A DNA stretch of 42,279 nucleotides from Actinomycetales bacterium UBA1416 (GCA_002304945.1 DBPQ01000125.1:1-42279); one strand, 5' to 3'; positions 1 through 8,264 are shown, numbered from the stretch's first letter. Numbers and translations: made by a program. The notes: generated by a model not told the origin, from the sequence alone.

Positions 1-394
1 TGGTGAACGGGTAGCGATAGCGCCGATCCTGGGGATCCAGCAGCTCGCGCAGGCAATCCGGGCAGGTGGCTACGTCGGGCGAGACGAGCTGGTAGGCGCC
101 CGCCTCGGCCTCGCTGGCGACGATCTCGAACGCGCTATGCCGCCCGGTGCAGGGGAGGGCCTCGCACGCCAGGGACTCGATGTGTGCCAGGGGTGGAGCT
201 TCGCGCCCCAGCGCCTGGGTAAAGTCGTCCAGGGCGTCGGGGCTGGCCTCAGCGGCGATCTCGACGCCCGCTGATGTGTTGCGCACCCAACCCGTGACCC
301 CATAGCGGCCCGCAAGGCGAAAGACAAATGGGCGAAAGCCCACCCCCTGCACAACGCCGGTGATCTTGATCAACCGCGCGGCGCAGGGTGCCAT
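1..394 (-). CDS. hypF: HypF, carbamoyltransferase for NiFe-hydrogenase maturation (N-terminal part, cut by window edge)
   Basis: HypF turns carbamoyl phosphate into the thiocarboxamide on HypE that becomes the CN ligands of the NiFe centre, in the cytoplasm. Only about 131 N-terminal residues are present. They show the acylphosphatase domain, with VQGVGFRPFVFRLA and GWVRNTSAGVEI, and the start of the zinc-finger region, with the CPDCL motif followed by LLDPQDRRYRYPFTN. The ATG at 394 overlaps the hypB stop as TGATG, so hypA-hypB-hypF is one translationally coupled operon on the minus strand. The remaining zinc-finger, YrdC-like and Kae1-like domains lie beyond base 1. Identification is secure from the domain motifs and the hyp neighbours. 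Confidence 0.93.
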   Translation of the reverse strand, partial: MAPCAARLIKITGVVQGVGFRPFVFRLAGRYGVTGWVRNTSAGVEIAAEASPDALDDFTQALGREAPPLAHIESLACEALPCTGRHSAFEIVASEAEAGAYQLVSPDVATCPDCLRELLDPQDRRYRYPFT

Positions 395-1053
395 CACCCC
401 TTGAGGGCTTGTTCCCGGAGCCATGCCGTCCAGGCGTCGAACCCCTCGCCCGTTACGCAGGACACGGCAAAGATCTGGACCTCCGGGTTCAGCCCGCGCA
501 CCAGGGCCTGGAACGCGTCCATGTCAAAGGCGAGGTAGGGCAGCAGATCGATCTTGTTGACGATCAGCACGTCCACGTTGGCAAAGATGCTGGGGTACTT
601 GTGGGGCTTGTCGTCGCCCTCGGGCACGCTGGAGATGGCGACCCGGGTGTGCTCCCCCAGGTAAAAGCCCACCGGACAGACCATGTTGCCCACGTTCTCG
701 ATGAACAGGAGGTCTACATCCTCCAGGGGCAGGTCCGGCAGGGCGCGCCCGACCTGATTGGCGTCCAGGTGGCAGCCGCCGCCGGTGTTGATCTGCACCG
801 CCGGGATGCCGCCGGCGCGCACCTTGTCCGTATCCACGGTGGAGGCCAGGTCGCCCTCGATGGCGGCCATGCGCACCTGATCGCCCAGGCGCCGCACCGT
901 CTCCAAGATGAAACTGGTCTTGCCGGCGCCCGGCGAGGCCATGATGTTGACCACATGCACACCGCTGGCATCGAACGTGCGGCGATTCTCCATCGCCTGC
1001 ACATCGTTGGCCTTCATGATCCGCTCGACAACCGGCACTCGACGTGTAGTCAT
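394..1053 (-). CDS. hypB: HypB, nickel-inserting GTPase for hydrogenase maturation
   Basis: HypB is the GTPase that works with HypA to deliver nickel to the hydrogenase large-subunit precursor. The 219-residue protein has a P-loop SPGAGKT at residues 40-46, the conserved metal site GGGCH (Cys94, His95), a conserved Cys126 in NMVCPVGF and the base-recognition motif NKID. It lacks the N-terminal histidine-rich nickel-storage stretch found in some HypB proteins. The ATG at 1053 is preferred because it overlaps the hypA stop (ATGA); a longer reading frame reaching 1182 only adds low-complexity Arg/Gly sequence. The stop overlaps the hypF start. The cluster implies a NiFe hydrogenase in this genome, although no structural subunit is in the window. 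Confidence 0.95.
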   Translation of the reverse strand: MTTRRVPVVERIMKANDVQAMENRRTFDASGVHVVNIMASPGAGKTSFILETVRRLGDQVRMAAIEGDLASTVDTDKVRAGGIPAVQINTGGGCHLDANQVGRALPDLPLEDVDLLFIENVGNMVCPVGFYLGEHTRVAISSVPEGDDKPHKYPSIFANVDVLIVNKIDLLPYLAFDMDAFQALVRGLNPEVQIFAVSCVTGEGFDAWTAWLREQALKG

Positions 1054-1397
1054 GTTTCCTCTATCTCGATACTGTCTACATAGAACTCGCGACCCTCGGC
1101 CACCCGGGCGCGGGCCAGGCCGCAGGTGGGACAGCGCCAGTCGGCCCCCTCGGGCTGCCAGGTCGCGCCGCACTCGCGGCATTCGAGCTGCACCTGCACG
1201 CGCCGAAAGACCAGCTCGGCCCCGGCGCAGGCGGTTCCTTCGCTCAGGTAGTCAAAGTAGAACTGGACGCTATCGTCCACGATGCTGGATAGCTCGCCGA
1301 CCACCAGGTGGATGCGGGCCACGTGGGTCGCGCTGGCCTGCTCGGCATGGCGGTTGACGATTTCGATGATGCTCTGGGTGACGGCAAGCTCGTGCAT
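1050..1397 (-). CDS. hypA: HypA, hydrogenase nickel-incorporation metallochaperone
   Basis: HypA binds nickel and hands it to the hydrogenase precursor together with HypB. The 115-residue length is normal for the family. The N-terminal nickel ligands MHE are intact (MHELAVTQSIIEIV), and the zinc site is formed by two CxxC pairs at Cys73/Cys76 and Cys89/Cys92. The ATG at 1397 was chosen because the family begins exactly at MHE; an upstream in-frame start at 1499 would bury this motif, which must be N-terminal to bind nickel. It is the first gene of the hypABF operon and is transcribed divergently from the fucosidase gene. A TATACT hexamer at 1412-1407 (minus) may belong to its promoter, but its distance to the start is very short. 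Confidence 0.95.
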   Translation of the reverse strand: MHELAVTQSIIEIVNRHAEQASATHVARIHLVVGELSSIVDDSVQFYFDYLSEGTACAGAELVFRRVQVQLECRECGATWQPEGADWRCPTCGLARARVAEGREFYVDSIEIEET

Positions 1398-1452
1398 ATC
1401 CTGAGTAGTATACTCTTGATTGGCGTCGGGCCAAAACAAACTGGGCGATGGC

Positions 1453-1481
1453 TTGACGGCGCGCTCCGGCCCCGCTACCAT
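1453..1481 (+). promoter_or_regulatory. Probable sigma-70-type promoter of the fucosidase gene
   Basis: TTGACG at 1453-1458 and TACCAT at 1476-1481 are separated by 17 bases. Transcription would start near 1488, leaving a leader of about 38 bases with GGAGG at 1516-1520. The match is good in the -35 and modest in the -10. Confidence 0.5.
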
Positions 1482-1525
1482 GCACACGTCTCCCGACACA
1501 TCACGACATCGCTGCGGAGGTCGCC

Positions 1526-2776
1526 ATGAACGGAACAGAGCGAATGAGTTGGTGGCAGAACGCCCGCTACGGTATGTTCATCCATTGGGGGGTCTATGCG
1601 ATCCCGGCGCGGGGCGAGTGGGTCATGCACCAGGAGCACATCCCCCACCAGGAGTACGCGCCCCTGGCCGCCGAGTTCAACCCGCGCCGGTACGATCCCG
1701 ACGCCTGGGTGCGCCTGGCCAAAGACGCGGGCATGCGCTACATGGTCATGACCAGCCGCCATCACGACGGTTTCTCGCTGTTCGATAGCCAGGTCTCGAA
1801 CTTTACCGCGCCCAAGACGGCCGCCGGCCGCGACCTGATCCGCGAGTATGTGGAGGCGTGTCATCGGGGCGGCATGCCCGTCGGGTTCTACTACTCCCTG
1901 CTGGACTGGCGCTACCCCGCCTACTTTCGCGGCCCCCAGAAGGACCCCGATGGCTGGGAGGAGCTGGTGACCTATGTCCACGCCCAGGTGCGCGAACTGT
2001 GCAGCAACTATGGCCGCCTGGACGTACTCTGGTACGATGGCGGCTGGCCCTATACCGCCGAGGATTGGCGCTCCGCCGAGCTCAACGCCATGGTGCGCGA
2101 CCTGCAGCCCCAGATCATCATCAACGACCGTTCGCAACTGCCCGAGGACTTTGACACGCCCGAGCAGCACATCCGCGCCTCGGAGGCGGGCAGGCCGTGG
2201 GAGGCCTGCATGACGCTGAACGGGAGCTGGGGCTACAACGAGGCCGACACCGAGTGGAAGACGCCCAAGCAGGTGATCCAGATGCTGGTGCGCTGCGCCT
2301 GGGGAGGCGGCAACCTCTTGCTGAACATCGGCCCGCGGGCCGATGGCACCGTGCCCACCGAGTCGGAGCGCATCCTGCGCCAGGCGGGCGCCTGGCTGGA
2401 CGCCAACGGCGGCTCGATCTATGGCACGCAGCGCTCGCCCTTTTTCACCTCCACCGGCCTGACCACCCTCAAGGGCAACACCCTCTATCTGCACGTGCTG
2501 CGCTGGCCGGGCCGCGAGATGGTGGTGCCCCGGCTGCACAACCGGGTGCGCTCGGTGCACATGATGCAGGGCGGCGATGCCGTGGCCTTTCGGCAGAAGG
2601 ACGATCGCCTCTTCCTGGAGAAGCTGCCCGCCCGCGCCCCCGATGATCTGGACACGGTGATCGTCGTGGAGTTGGACGGCCCGCCCAGCGCCCTGGACTA
2701 TTTCACCGACGGTTGGGAGCCCCAGCAGGAGGCGGCACCGCCGGCGGCGACGGAGGAACCGGCCGCGACGGAGTAG
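1526..2776 (+). CDS. Alpha-L-fucosidase, glycoside hydrolase family 29
   Basis: The 416-residue protein reads as a GH29 retaining alpha-L-fucosidase that removes terminal L-fucose from glycans. The N-terminal RYGMFIHWGVYAIPARGEW segment, the HHDGFSLFDS segment and the catalytic-nucleophile motif LDVLWYDGGW (Asp171) are typical of the family. GGGNLLLNIGPRADG closes the barrel. No signal peptide is visible, so it probably acts in the cytoplasm on imported oligosaccharides. The last 20 or so residues are a Glu/Ala/Pro-rich tail of unknown role. The ATG at 1526 follows GGAGG at 1516-1520 with good spacing. It stands alone, divergent from the hyp operon; no transporter for its substrate is adjacent. 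Substrate linkage is not predictable from sequence alone. Confidence 0.9.
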   Translation: MNGTERMSWWQNARYGMFIHWGVYAIPARGEWVMHQEHIPHQEYAPLAAEFNPRRYDPDAWVRLAKDAGMRYMVMTSRHHDGFSLFDSQVSNFTAPKTAAGRDLIREYVEACHRGGMPVGFYYSLLDWRYPAYFRGPQKDPDGWEELVTYVHAQVRELCSNYGRLDVLWYDGGWPYTAEDWRSAELNAMVRDLQPQIIINDRSQLPEDFDTPEQHIRASEAGRPWEACMTLNGSWGYNEADTEWKTPKQVIQMLVRCAWGGGNLLLNIGPRADGTVPTESERILRQAGAWLDANGGSIYGTQRSPFFTSTGLTTLKGNTLYLHVLRWPGREMVVPRLHNRVRSVHMMQGGDAVAFRQKDDRLFLEKLPARAPDDLDTVIVVELDGPPSALDYFTDGWEPQQEAAPPAATEEPAATE

Positions 2777-2825
2777 CCGCGCAGGCGGCCGTTGCGCCGT
2801 CGGTGCGGCGGGCCTGTGGAATGTC

Positions 2826-2865
2826 GGGCGCAGAGAGGGAGAGGCAGCTTTCCTCCTCTGCGCCC
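2826..2865. terminator. Terminator-like hairpin after the fucosidase gene
   Basis: GGGCGCAGAG at 2826-2835 is the exact reverse complement of 2856-2865, and four more pairs form inside after one mismatch. It sits between two convergent genes, so it could end transcription from both sides. There is no clear T tract on either side. Confidence 0.45.
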
Positions 2866-2953
2866 TTGTGCTCACTGCGCCTACGAGCCATCGGGCTCGT
2901 TACCGAAGCGTGGCGTGGTCTGACGTTATGTCATGTTGCGCCTGGGAGCGCAG

Positions 2954-3160
2954 CTACTCGGTCCTCGGATCACCCTCGCCAGGAGGCTCGTCCTCCTCCG
3001 GGGGCGCCAGCCGCCACTTGAGCCAGATCAGCGCCGCGACGGCGGGCGGCAACAGCAGGAAGCGCAGGTCCAGGCCCAGGAACAGCGTCAGCACGGCCAC
3101 CAGCAACGCCGTCATGCCGGCGCGGATCTGGATCTCGCGTATGCAGCGTGGATCGAGCAT
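2954..3160 (-). CDS. Small membrane protein of unknown function
   Basis: This 68-residue protein is not recognised as a known family. It has a short charged N-terminus, then two hydrophobic stretches around residues 16-31 and 34-48 that could span the membrane as a hairpin, and an acidic, Pro/Glu-rich tail (APPEEDEPPGEGD). The support for a real gene is the strong ribosome-binding sequence GAGGAG a few bases before the ATG at 3160 and the membrane-protein composition, which chance frames in GC-rich DNA rarely give. It is transcribed divergently from the hemerythrin-PAS gene, so the palindrome at 3200-3215 lies between them and might affect both. No function is proposed. Confidence 0.6.
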   Translation of the reverse strand: MLDPRCIREIQIRAGMTALLVAVLTLFLGLDLRFLLLPPAVAALIWLKWRLAPPEEDEPPGEGDPRTE

Positions 3161-3199
3161 CTCTCCTCACCAATCATAAGCTGCGAACTGCGGCGCCAC

Positions 3200-3215
3200 T
3201 GTGACTTGGGTCACA
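3200..3215. promoter_or_regulatory. CRP/FNR-family operator upstream of the hemerythrin-PAS gene
   Basis: TGTGAC-TTGG-GTCACA is a perfect palindrome and matches the CRP-type consensus TGTGA-N6-TCACA exactly. Its centre (3207.5) is about 42 bases before the start predicted from the -10 at 3238-3243, the usual class II activator position. The regulator is not in the window. Confidence 0.65.
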
Positions 3216-3237
3216 GCGCCGCGGGCGTCAACCCATG

Positions 3238-3243
3238 TATAGT
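3238..3243 (+). promoter_or_regulatory. Candidate -10 element (TATAGT) of the hemerythrin-PAS gene
   Basis: TATAGT lies 30 bases downstream of the palindrome centre. No -35 hexamer is recognisable because the palindrome occupies that place, as expected for an activator-dependent promoter. Confidence 0.45.
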
Positions 3244-3300
3244 AGCATCGAAGGCGGTCAGACGACGAATCGGCTGCGTGAGGGAGACAGGAGCAAGAAG

Positions 3301-4500
3301 ATGAACCAGCCAACTATGCAAGAACGCAAGGAACTCCTCAAGAGCATGATCCTGGACCTGCATCGAGGCGCCGACCTGGAGGAGGTCAAGCAGCGTTTCC
3401 GCACTCTGATGGGCCATGTGAGCGCCTTTGAGATCTCGCAGATGGAGCAGCAGCTCATCGCCGAGGGGCTGCCCGTCGAAGAGGTGCGCGCCCTGTGCGA
3501 TGTGCACGTCTCGGTCTTTGAGGAGGGCCTGCAGACGCCCGATCAGCCCGAACTGATCCCCGGCCACCCGGTGCACACCCTCAAGTATGAGAACTTTGCC
3601 CTGAACGAGCTGCTCTCGCTGCTGGAGGGAGCGCTCACCCAACTGCCCGATCCTCGCGCCCTGGAGCGGGTGCGGGCCTACGCCGGGCAGGCCATGCAGT
3701 TCGAGCGCATCTACCTGCGCAAGGAGCATCTGCTCTTCCCCTTCCTGGAGAAGCATGGCGTCAGCGGCCCCACCCAGGTAATGTGGGGCCTGCACGACCA
3801 GATCCGCGCCCAGGCCAGGGCTTTCCAGCAGGCGGTGGAAGCGGGTGACCCTGAGCCGATCCGCGCCGCCTACGCGGCCTGGGCCGAGAACATGCGCGCC
3901 ATGTTCTACAAGGAGGAGAACATCCTCTACCCTACGGCCCTCAAGGTGCTCAGCGAGGCCGAGTGGCTGGCGATTCAGGAGCAGAGCGACGAGATCGGCT
4001 ACTGCCTGATCCGCCCGGGGGACGCCTGGAAGCCCAACGTGCCCGCCGCCGAGCGCATCGCCGCCCCAACTCAGGCCGCCACCGATCTCTATGGCCAGGT
4101 GGCGCTGCAGGTGGGCGTGCTCTCGCCCCAGCAGATCGATCTGATCCTGCGGCACCTGCCGCTGGACATCAGCTTTGTCGATGAGAACGACGCGGTGCGC
4201 TACTACTCGGATTCGGTCCACGGACGCATCTTTACGCGCACGCCATCGGTCATCGGGCGCAAGGTGCAGAACTGCCACCCGCCCAAGAGCATGCACATCG
4301 TGCAGGCGATCCTGGATGGCTTTCGCAACGGTACCCGCGATCAGGCCGAGTTCTGGATCACCATGGGGGGCCGCTTCCTGCACATCCGCTACTGGGCGCT
4401 GCGCGACGACAAGGGCGCCTACCGCGGCGCGCTGGAGGTGACCCAGGACGTGACCGAGATCCGCGCGCTGGAGGGGCAGAAGCGCCTGCTGGATGACTAG
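3301..4500 (+). CDS. DUF438 / hemerythrin-like / PAS domain sensory protein
   Basis: This 399-residue cytoplasmic protein has three parts. Residues 1-85 match the DUF438 type (helical, starting NQPTMQERKELLKSM). Residues about 90-245 form a hemerythrin-like bundle with candidate iron or haem ligands in GHPVHTLKYEN, YLRKEHLLFPFLEKHG, MWGLHDQ and FYKEENILYP. Residues about 275-395 are a PAS domain with DISFVDENDAVRYYS and the motif GRKVQNCHPPKS. There is no output domain, so it may sense oxygen, NO or redox state and signal through a partner. The ATG at 3301 follows AGGAG at 3289-3293; a further in-frame ATG at 3235 would put the start inside the -10 region. The exact ligand is not known for this family. 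Confidence 0.85.
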   Translation: MNQPTMQERKELLKSMILDLHRGADLEEVKQRFRTLMGHVSAFEISQMEQQLIAEGLPVEEVRALCDVHVSVFEEGLQTPDQPELIPGHPVHTLKYENFALNELLSLLEGALTQLPDPRALERVRAYAGQAMQFERIYLRKEHLLFPFLEKHGVSGPTQVMWGLHDQIRAQARAFQQAVEAGDPEPIRAAYAAWAENMRAMFYKEENILYPTALKVLSEAEWLAIQEQSDEIGYCLIRPGDAWKPNVPAAERIAAPTQAATDLYGQVALQVGVLSPQQIDLILRHLPLDISFVDENDAVRYYSDSVHGRIFTRTPSVIGRKVQNCHPPKSMHIVQAILDGFRNGTRDQAEFWITMGGRFLHIRYWALRDDKGAYRGALEVTQDVTEIRALEGQKRLLDD

Positions 4501-4525
4501 CCCGCCGAGATGCCCGGCCAAACAA

Positions 4526-4555
4526 CAAGGGCGGCCACCGTGGTGGCCGCCCTTG
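4526..4555. terminator. Bidirectional terminator between convergent genes
   Basis: A perfect 30-base palindrome (arms 4526-4539 and 4542-4555) lies between the stop of the hemerythrin-PAS gene at 4500 and the stop of the AOR gene at 4571. On the minus strand it is followed by TTGTTT, a modest U tract, so it probably terminates the AOR transcript and possibly both. Confidence 0.75.
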
Positions 4556-4570
4556 CGCTTCGCCGTCAGG

Positions 4571-6442
4571 CTACTTGATTTGGTCGTACACCCAGGGGAT
4601 ATCCAGCTCCTGGAGCTTGGCCAGAGTCGGGGTTCCGGTCTCGGAATCCCAACCCATCATGGCGTAAAAGATCTCCTTGGCCTCCTCGAGCACCTCGGGA
4701 TCCACCGGTTCCTCGTTCACCTTGCCGCTGACAAAGTGCTGCTGCATCCGGCGAGGCAAGCGGTCATCGTCGCGGGTTAGGCCCTCGCGCAGGTTGAATG
4801 CCCGCGCCATGGTCACGCCCCGCTCCCCTGCCCGCATCAGCTCCCAGACGTTGGTCTGCCAGCCGGTCATGGCCGAGACGATCTCAGCCATCTGGTCGCG
4901 GGTCCAGTTGATGAACATGCAGTTGCCCAGGTGGTTGTGCACCCACTGCCAGTTGCTGGAGTACATGTAGGCGCGCACCTTCTGCGCGTTGAGCACGGTG
5001 CGCGGCACGGCGTCATAGATGCCCAACTGCTGAAAGCCCTCGCCCAGGGGATCGTTCACCATGCCGTCATCCCAAAAGTTGTGCATGTGGTCGGCGCCCG
5101 TCGGCGAGAGGGCATAGCCCAACGCCTGGCCGTGGCGCGTGCGGCACTCGTGCATGGGGAAGGGCTGGCCCTTGACTGTGATCGAGTAGTCGGAGGCGTT
5201 GCCGCCGATCCTGGCCGCGGCATAGTCCGTGCCCTCAGCCAGGAGATCGCCCAAACCCTTGCGGTCGGCGATCATCTGCGTCAGCGCCACCATCGCCTCG
5301 GCATTGCCGAAGCGCAGCTCCAGCCCGCCCGTGTCCTCGAGAGTCAGCAGGCCGTTCTCAAAGCACTCCATCGCAAACGAGACCGCCATGCCGCAGGAGA
5401 TCGTATCCAAACTGTTGGCGTTGCAGATCTCGTGGGCCTTGCTGACGGCCTTGAGGTCGTCCACGCCGCAGTTGGAGCCAAAGGCGCCGATGGTCTCATA
5501 CTCGGGGCCGCCATAGATAGGGTTGATGTCCATCCCCTCTTCGTGGACCTCGACGACGCGCTTGCAGCGCACGGGGCAGGCATAGCAGCCCTCGCGCCCG
5601 ATCATGATGGTATCGCGCAGGGTGGAGCCGGTGATCTTTTCCGCGCCGGCGAACTGGCCATCCTGGAAGTTGCGGGTGGGCAGAGCGCCCAGGGCGTTCA
5701 GGCCCATCACGCCGCCGGGGGTGCCCAGATCGTGCATGCCCCAGGTCATGTCCTTCCAGTGGTCGACCATCCAGCGCGAGAGCTCGCGGAACTTGTCCTG
5801 GTTGGCCACGGGCACCCGACCGGTGCCCCGGGCAGCCACGGCCTTGAGGTTCTTGGAGCCCATCACGGCGCCTGTGCCGGTGCGGCCGGCGGCATGGCGC
5901 AGGTCGTTGATGACGCAGGCATAGCGCACCATGTTCTCGCCGCCGGGCCCGATCATGGCCAGGCGCACGCGGCTATCCCCCAGCTCCTCTTGGATCGCCT
6001 CCTGGGTCTCCAGCGTTGGCTTGCCCCACAGATGGCTGGCATCGCGAATCTCGACCTCGCCGTCCTTGATCCACAGGTAGACGGGCTTGGGAGACTTGCC
6101 CTGCACCACTACGGCGTCGTATCCGGCTTGCTTGAGCTCGGCGCCGAAAAAGCCGCCCACGTCCGCGCTGCCGTAGCCGTTGCTCAGGGGCGACTTGGCG
6201 CCCACCGTGCTGCGGCCCGCCCCCGCGATGGGCAAGCCGGTAAAGGTCCCTGTCGCAAAGATCAGGAGGTTATCGGGGCCCAGGGGATCCACGCCCTTGG
6301 GCATCTCGTGCAGCAAATAGTACGCCACAAAGCCGTTGCCGCCCAGATAGCGCCGGTAAAAGCTCTCCGGCATCTCGTCAACCCAGATCTTGCCCTCGGT
6401 CAGATCCACGCGCAATATCTTGCCATTGTACCCGCCAAGCAT
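4571..6442 (-). CDS. Tungsten-containing aldehyde:ferredoxin oxidoreductase
   Basis: The enzyme oxidises aldehydes to carboxylic acids, passing electrons to ferredoxin, using a tungsten bis-pyranopterin and one 4Fe-4S cluster. The 623-residue length is normal. The cluster ligands are CYACPVRC (Cys286, Cys289, Cys293) and a distal Cys508 in LGNCMFIN; the spacing agrees with the family pattern. The N-terminal GGYNGKILRVDLTEG and the pterin-binding LDTISCGMAVSFAME and GRTGTGAVMGSKNLKAV segments are typical. Start ATG 6442 is preceded by GGAGG with 8-base spacing. It is a single-gene unit with no signal peptide. The family occurs mostly in anaerobes, which fits the hydrogenase genes nearby. The aldehyde substrate (AOR, FOR or GOR type) cannot be fixed from sequence. 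Confidence 0.92.
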   Translation of the reverse strand: MLGGYNGKILRVDLTEGKIWVDEMPESFYRRYLGGNGFVAYYLLHEMPKGVDPLGPDNLLIFATGTFTGLPIAGAGRSTVGAKSPLSNGYGSADVGGFFGAELKQAGYDAVVVQGKSPKPVYLWIKDGEVEIRDASHLWGKPTLETQEAIQEELGDSRVRLAMIGPGGENMVRYACVINDLRHAAGRTGTGAVMGSKNLKAVAARGTGRVPVANQDKFRELSRWMVDHWKDMTWGMHDLGTPGGVMGLNALGALPTRNFQDGQFAGAEKITGSTLRDTIMIGREGCYACPVRCKRVVEVHEEGMDINPIYGGPEYETIGAFGSNCGVDDLKAVSKAHEICNANSLDTISCGMAVSFAMECFENGLLTLEDTGGLELRFGNAEAMVALTQMIADRKGLGDLLAEGTDYAAARIGGNASDYSITVKGQPFPMHECRTRHGQALGYALSPTGADHMHNFWDDGMVNDPLGEGFQQLGIYDAVPRTVLNAQKVRAYMYSSNWQWVHNHLGNCMFINWTRDQMAEIVSAMTGWQTNVWELMRAGERGVTMARAFNLREGLTRDDDRLPRRMQQHFVSGKVNEEPVDPEVLEEAKEIFYAMMGWDSETGTPTLAKLQELDIPWVYDQIK

Positions 6443-6595
6443 GCTTTCTGCCTCCGTTCTGTGTGAGCCCCCCAGGCTCCCTTTTCTCCTGCACTATGGT
6501 AGCCGAATACACGAACCGCTGTCAAACGATCGGCTGCCATGGCGGGCAAACACTGCCTCACCTGGCGTCGGCCCAGCGTAGACGTTAGGGCGACG

Positions 6596-6624
6596 TTGAC
6601 CCTCCCCGCCGGGGCTGCTATACT
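6596..6624 (+). promoter_or_regulatory. Strong sigma-70-type promoter before the poly-gamma-glutamate hydrolase-like gene
   Basis: TTGACC at 6596-6601 and TATACT at 6619-6624 are separated by 17 bases, close to consensus. The start would be near 6631, leaving a leader of about 78 bases before the ATG at 6709. Confidence 0.7.
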
Positions 6625-6708
6625 CTCGCCATCACCGTCCGAGACTCGTCTCGGCCCCCATCGCCGTGCTCATTGTGGTCATCTGATGTCGAGAGGAGCA
6701 AAGCCAGC

Positions 6709-7443
6709 ATGTCGCTGCCCCTGAGGGATTTCGCCGCCGTGGTGCTCGCCGCAGAGAAGGACGTGGACTATCGCATCCAGGTGCGCGAGTCGGGCGGCTA
6801 CGTGGCCATAGTCGCCTTGCACGGGGGCGGCATCGAGCCCCTCACCGGCGAGTTGGCCGATGCCATCGCCGGCGAGGAGTACAATCTCTACCTGTTCAGC
6901 GGGCTGCGCGAGGCAGATAACGAGGCCCTGCGCATCTCGCCCTTGCGCGCCCACGAGATGCGGCTGGACAACCTGATCCGCCGCAGCAGCACGGTGCTGA
7001 GCATCACGGGCGCGGCGGACGTAGGCCCGACGGTGCAGGTAGGCGGCGCCAACGAGATGCTGCGGCGCGCCCTGTTGCAGGCCTTGCAGGAGGCGGGCTT
7101 TGAGGCGCGCCCGTCCGAGATGCCGGGCATGGCCCAGGCGAGGGCCTACTTCTTCAACCAGACGGAACTAGGTGGCGCGCAGCTCGAGCTCAGCGCGGCC
7201 CTGCGCGCCAGCATGCTGGATGGGCCGCTGCACGCCTTTCGCTGGCAGGACCCGGCTTGCTGGAACGAACGGCTGCACCTCTTTGTGGGCGCCGTCCGCC
7301 AGGCCCTGGCACTCTATGTGACGGCGGATCGCGCCGACCTGGCCAGGACCCTGGAGCGCTTTGAGCGTACCACCCGGCGGATGCCGGGCTGGATCCGGCG
7401 GGGCGATCACGGCCCCAGCGACGGTCAGGGGCGCGCGAACTAG
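6709..7443 (+). CDS. Poly-gamma-glutamate hydrolase family (PF05908-like) protein
   Basis: The 244-residue protein resembles the zinc-dependent poly-gamma-glutamate hydrolase/phage-related family. The key motif is VAIVALHGGGIEPLTGELAD at residues about 38-57, where His and Glu would bind zinc, followed by YNLYLFSGLR and a later AYFFNQTELGG region. Such enzymes cut gamma-glutamyl polymers; no signal peptide is seen, so the substrate may be internal or the protein may be exported another way. The ATG at 6709 follows AGGAG (6694-6698); an upstream TTG at 6673 has no ribosome-binding site. A good promoter lies at 6596-6624. It is followed at 124 bases by the AIM24 and esterase genes on the same strand, but a shared transcript is only possible, not shown. 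Confidence 0.7.
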   Translation: MSLPLRDFAAVVLAAEKDVDYRIQVRESGGYVAIVALHGGGIEPLTGELADAIAGEEYNLYLFSGLREADNEALRISPLRAHEMRLDNLIRRSSTVLSITGAADVGPTVQVGGANEMLRRALLQALQEAGFEARPSEMPGMAQARAYFFNQTELGGAQLELSAALRASMLDGPLHAFRWQDPACWNERLHLFVGAVRQALALYVTADRADLARTLERFERTTRRMPGWIRRGDHGPSDGQGRAN

Positions 7444-7567
7444 CGTCCCGCGCAACCCCGGCGGCATCCCCGCGTAACGCCATTGGCAGGGACCGGATGA
7501 TCGCCGAGCGTTGCCGGCTCTGTCCTCGACAAGCAACTCGCAGTGACCAGACGAGAGGAGTAGCAAG

Positions 7568-8251
7568 ATGGAGTACCAGATTCATGGCGGCGTGCTGCCA
7601 TCGGTAGACGTCACGCTGCAGGCGGGCGAATCGGTTTTCACCGAAAGCGGCGGCATGGCCTGGATGACGGGCGACATCAAGATGGACACCGGCACCCGGG
7701 GCGGCCTGCTGGCCGGCCTGGGCCGCAAGCTGGCCGGCGAGTCGCTCTTTATGACCACGTACACCTGCCAGAGCGGCGCAGGCTCGGTCACGTTCACGCC
7801 CGAGGCGCCGGGCACCATCATGGCCTTTGAGCTGCAGGCGGGCCAGAGCCTGATCTGCCAGAAAGACGCCTTCATGGCCGCCCAGGAGGGCGTCAACCTG
7901 GAGATGCACTTTCGCAAGCGGCTGGGGGCCGGCCTGTTCGGCGGCGAGGGCTTTATCCTGCAGAGGATCTCTGGTCCGGGCCTCGCCTTCCTGGAGATCG
8001 CCGGCGACGTGCGCGAGTATCTCCTGCAGCCCGGCCAGGTGATGCAGGTGGATCCAGGGCACCTGGCGCTGTACGAGCCCACGGTGGACTATGATATCAC
8101 CACGGTCAAGGGGCTCACCAACATCCTCTTTTCGGGTGAGGGCCTGTTCCTGGCCACCCTGCGGGGGCCAGGTCGGGTGTGGCTGCAGAGCATGCCCATC
8201 GCCAACCTGGCAGCCAAGATCCGTCAATACATACCCACCAAGAGTAGCTAG
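7568..8251 (+). CDS. AIM24 / TIGR00266 family protein
   Basis: The 227-residue protein matches the AIM24 family of beta-sandwich proteins widely found in bacteria and yeast mitochondria, whose biochemical role is not settled. Typical segments are the N-terminal LQAGESVFTESGGMAWM, then GGLLAGLGRKLAGESLFM, GFILQRISGPG and the C-terminal GLTNILFSGEGLFLATLRGP. No membrane span or signal is visible. The ATG at 7568 follows GAGGAG. The stop at 8251 is 13 bases before the esterase start, with GAGGAGG between them, so the two genes are very likely co-transcribed. The neighbours do not clarify the function. Confidence 0.88.
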   Translation: MEYQIHGGVLPSVDVTLQAGESVFTESGGMAWMTGDIKMDTGTRGGLLAGLGRKLAGESLFMTTYTCQSGAGSVTFTPEAPGTIMAFELQAGQSLICQKDAFMAAQEGVNLEMHFRKRLGAGLFGGEGFILQRISGPGLAFLEIAGDVREYLLQPGQVMQVDPGHLALYEPTVDYDITTVKGLTNILFSGEGLFLATLRGPGRVWLQSMPIANLAAKIRQYIPTKSS

Positions 8252-8264
8252 AGGAGGACACTGC

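Noticed and set aside
1407..1412. TATACT on the minus strand as hypA promoter
   Set aside because: The start it implies would be within a few bases of the hypA ATG and no -35 fits well, so it was not listed as a feature.
4931..6466. A 511-codon plus-strand frame opposite the AOR gene
   Set aside because: Shadow of the tungsten enzyme, whose cluster cysteines and start site are clear on the minus strand.
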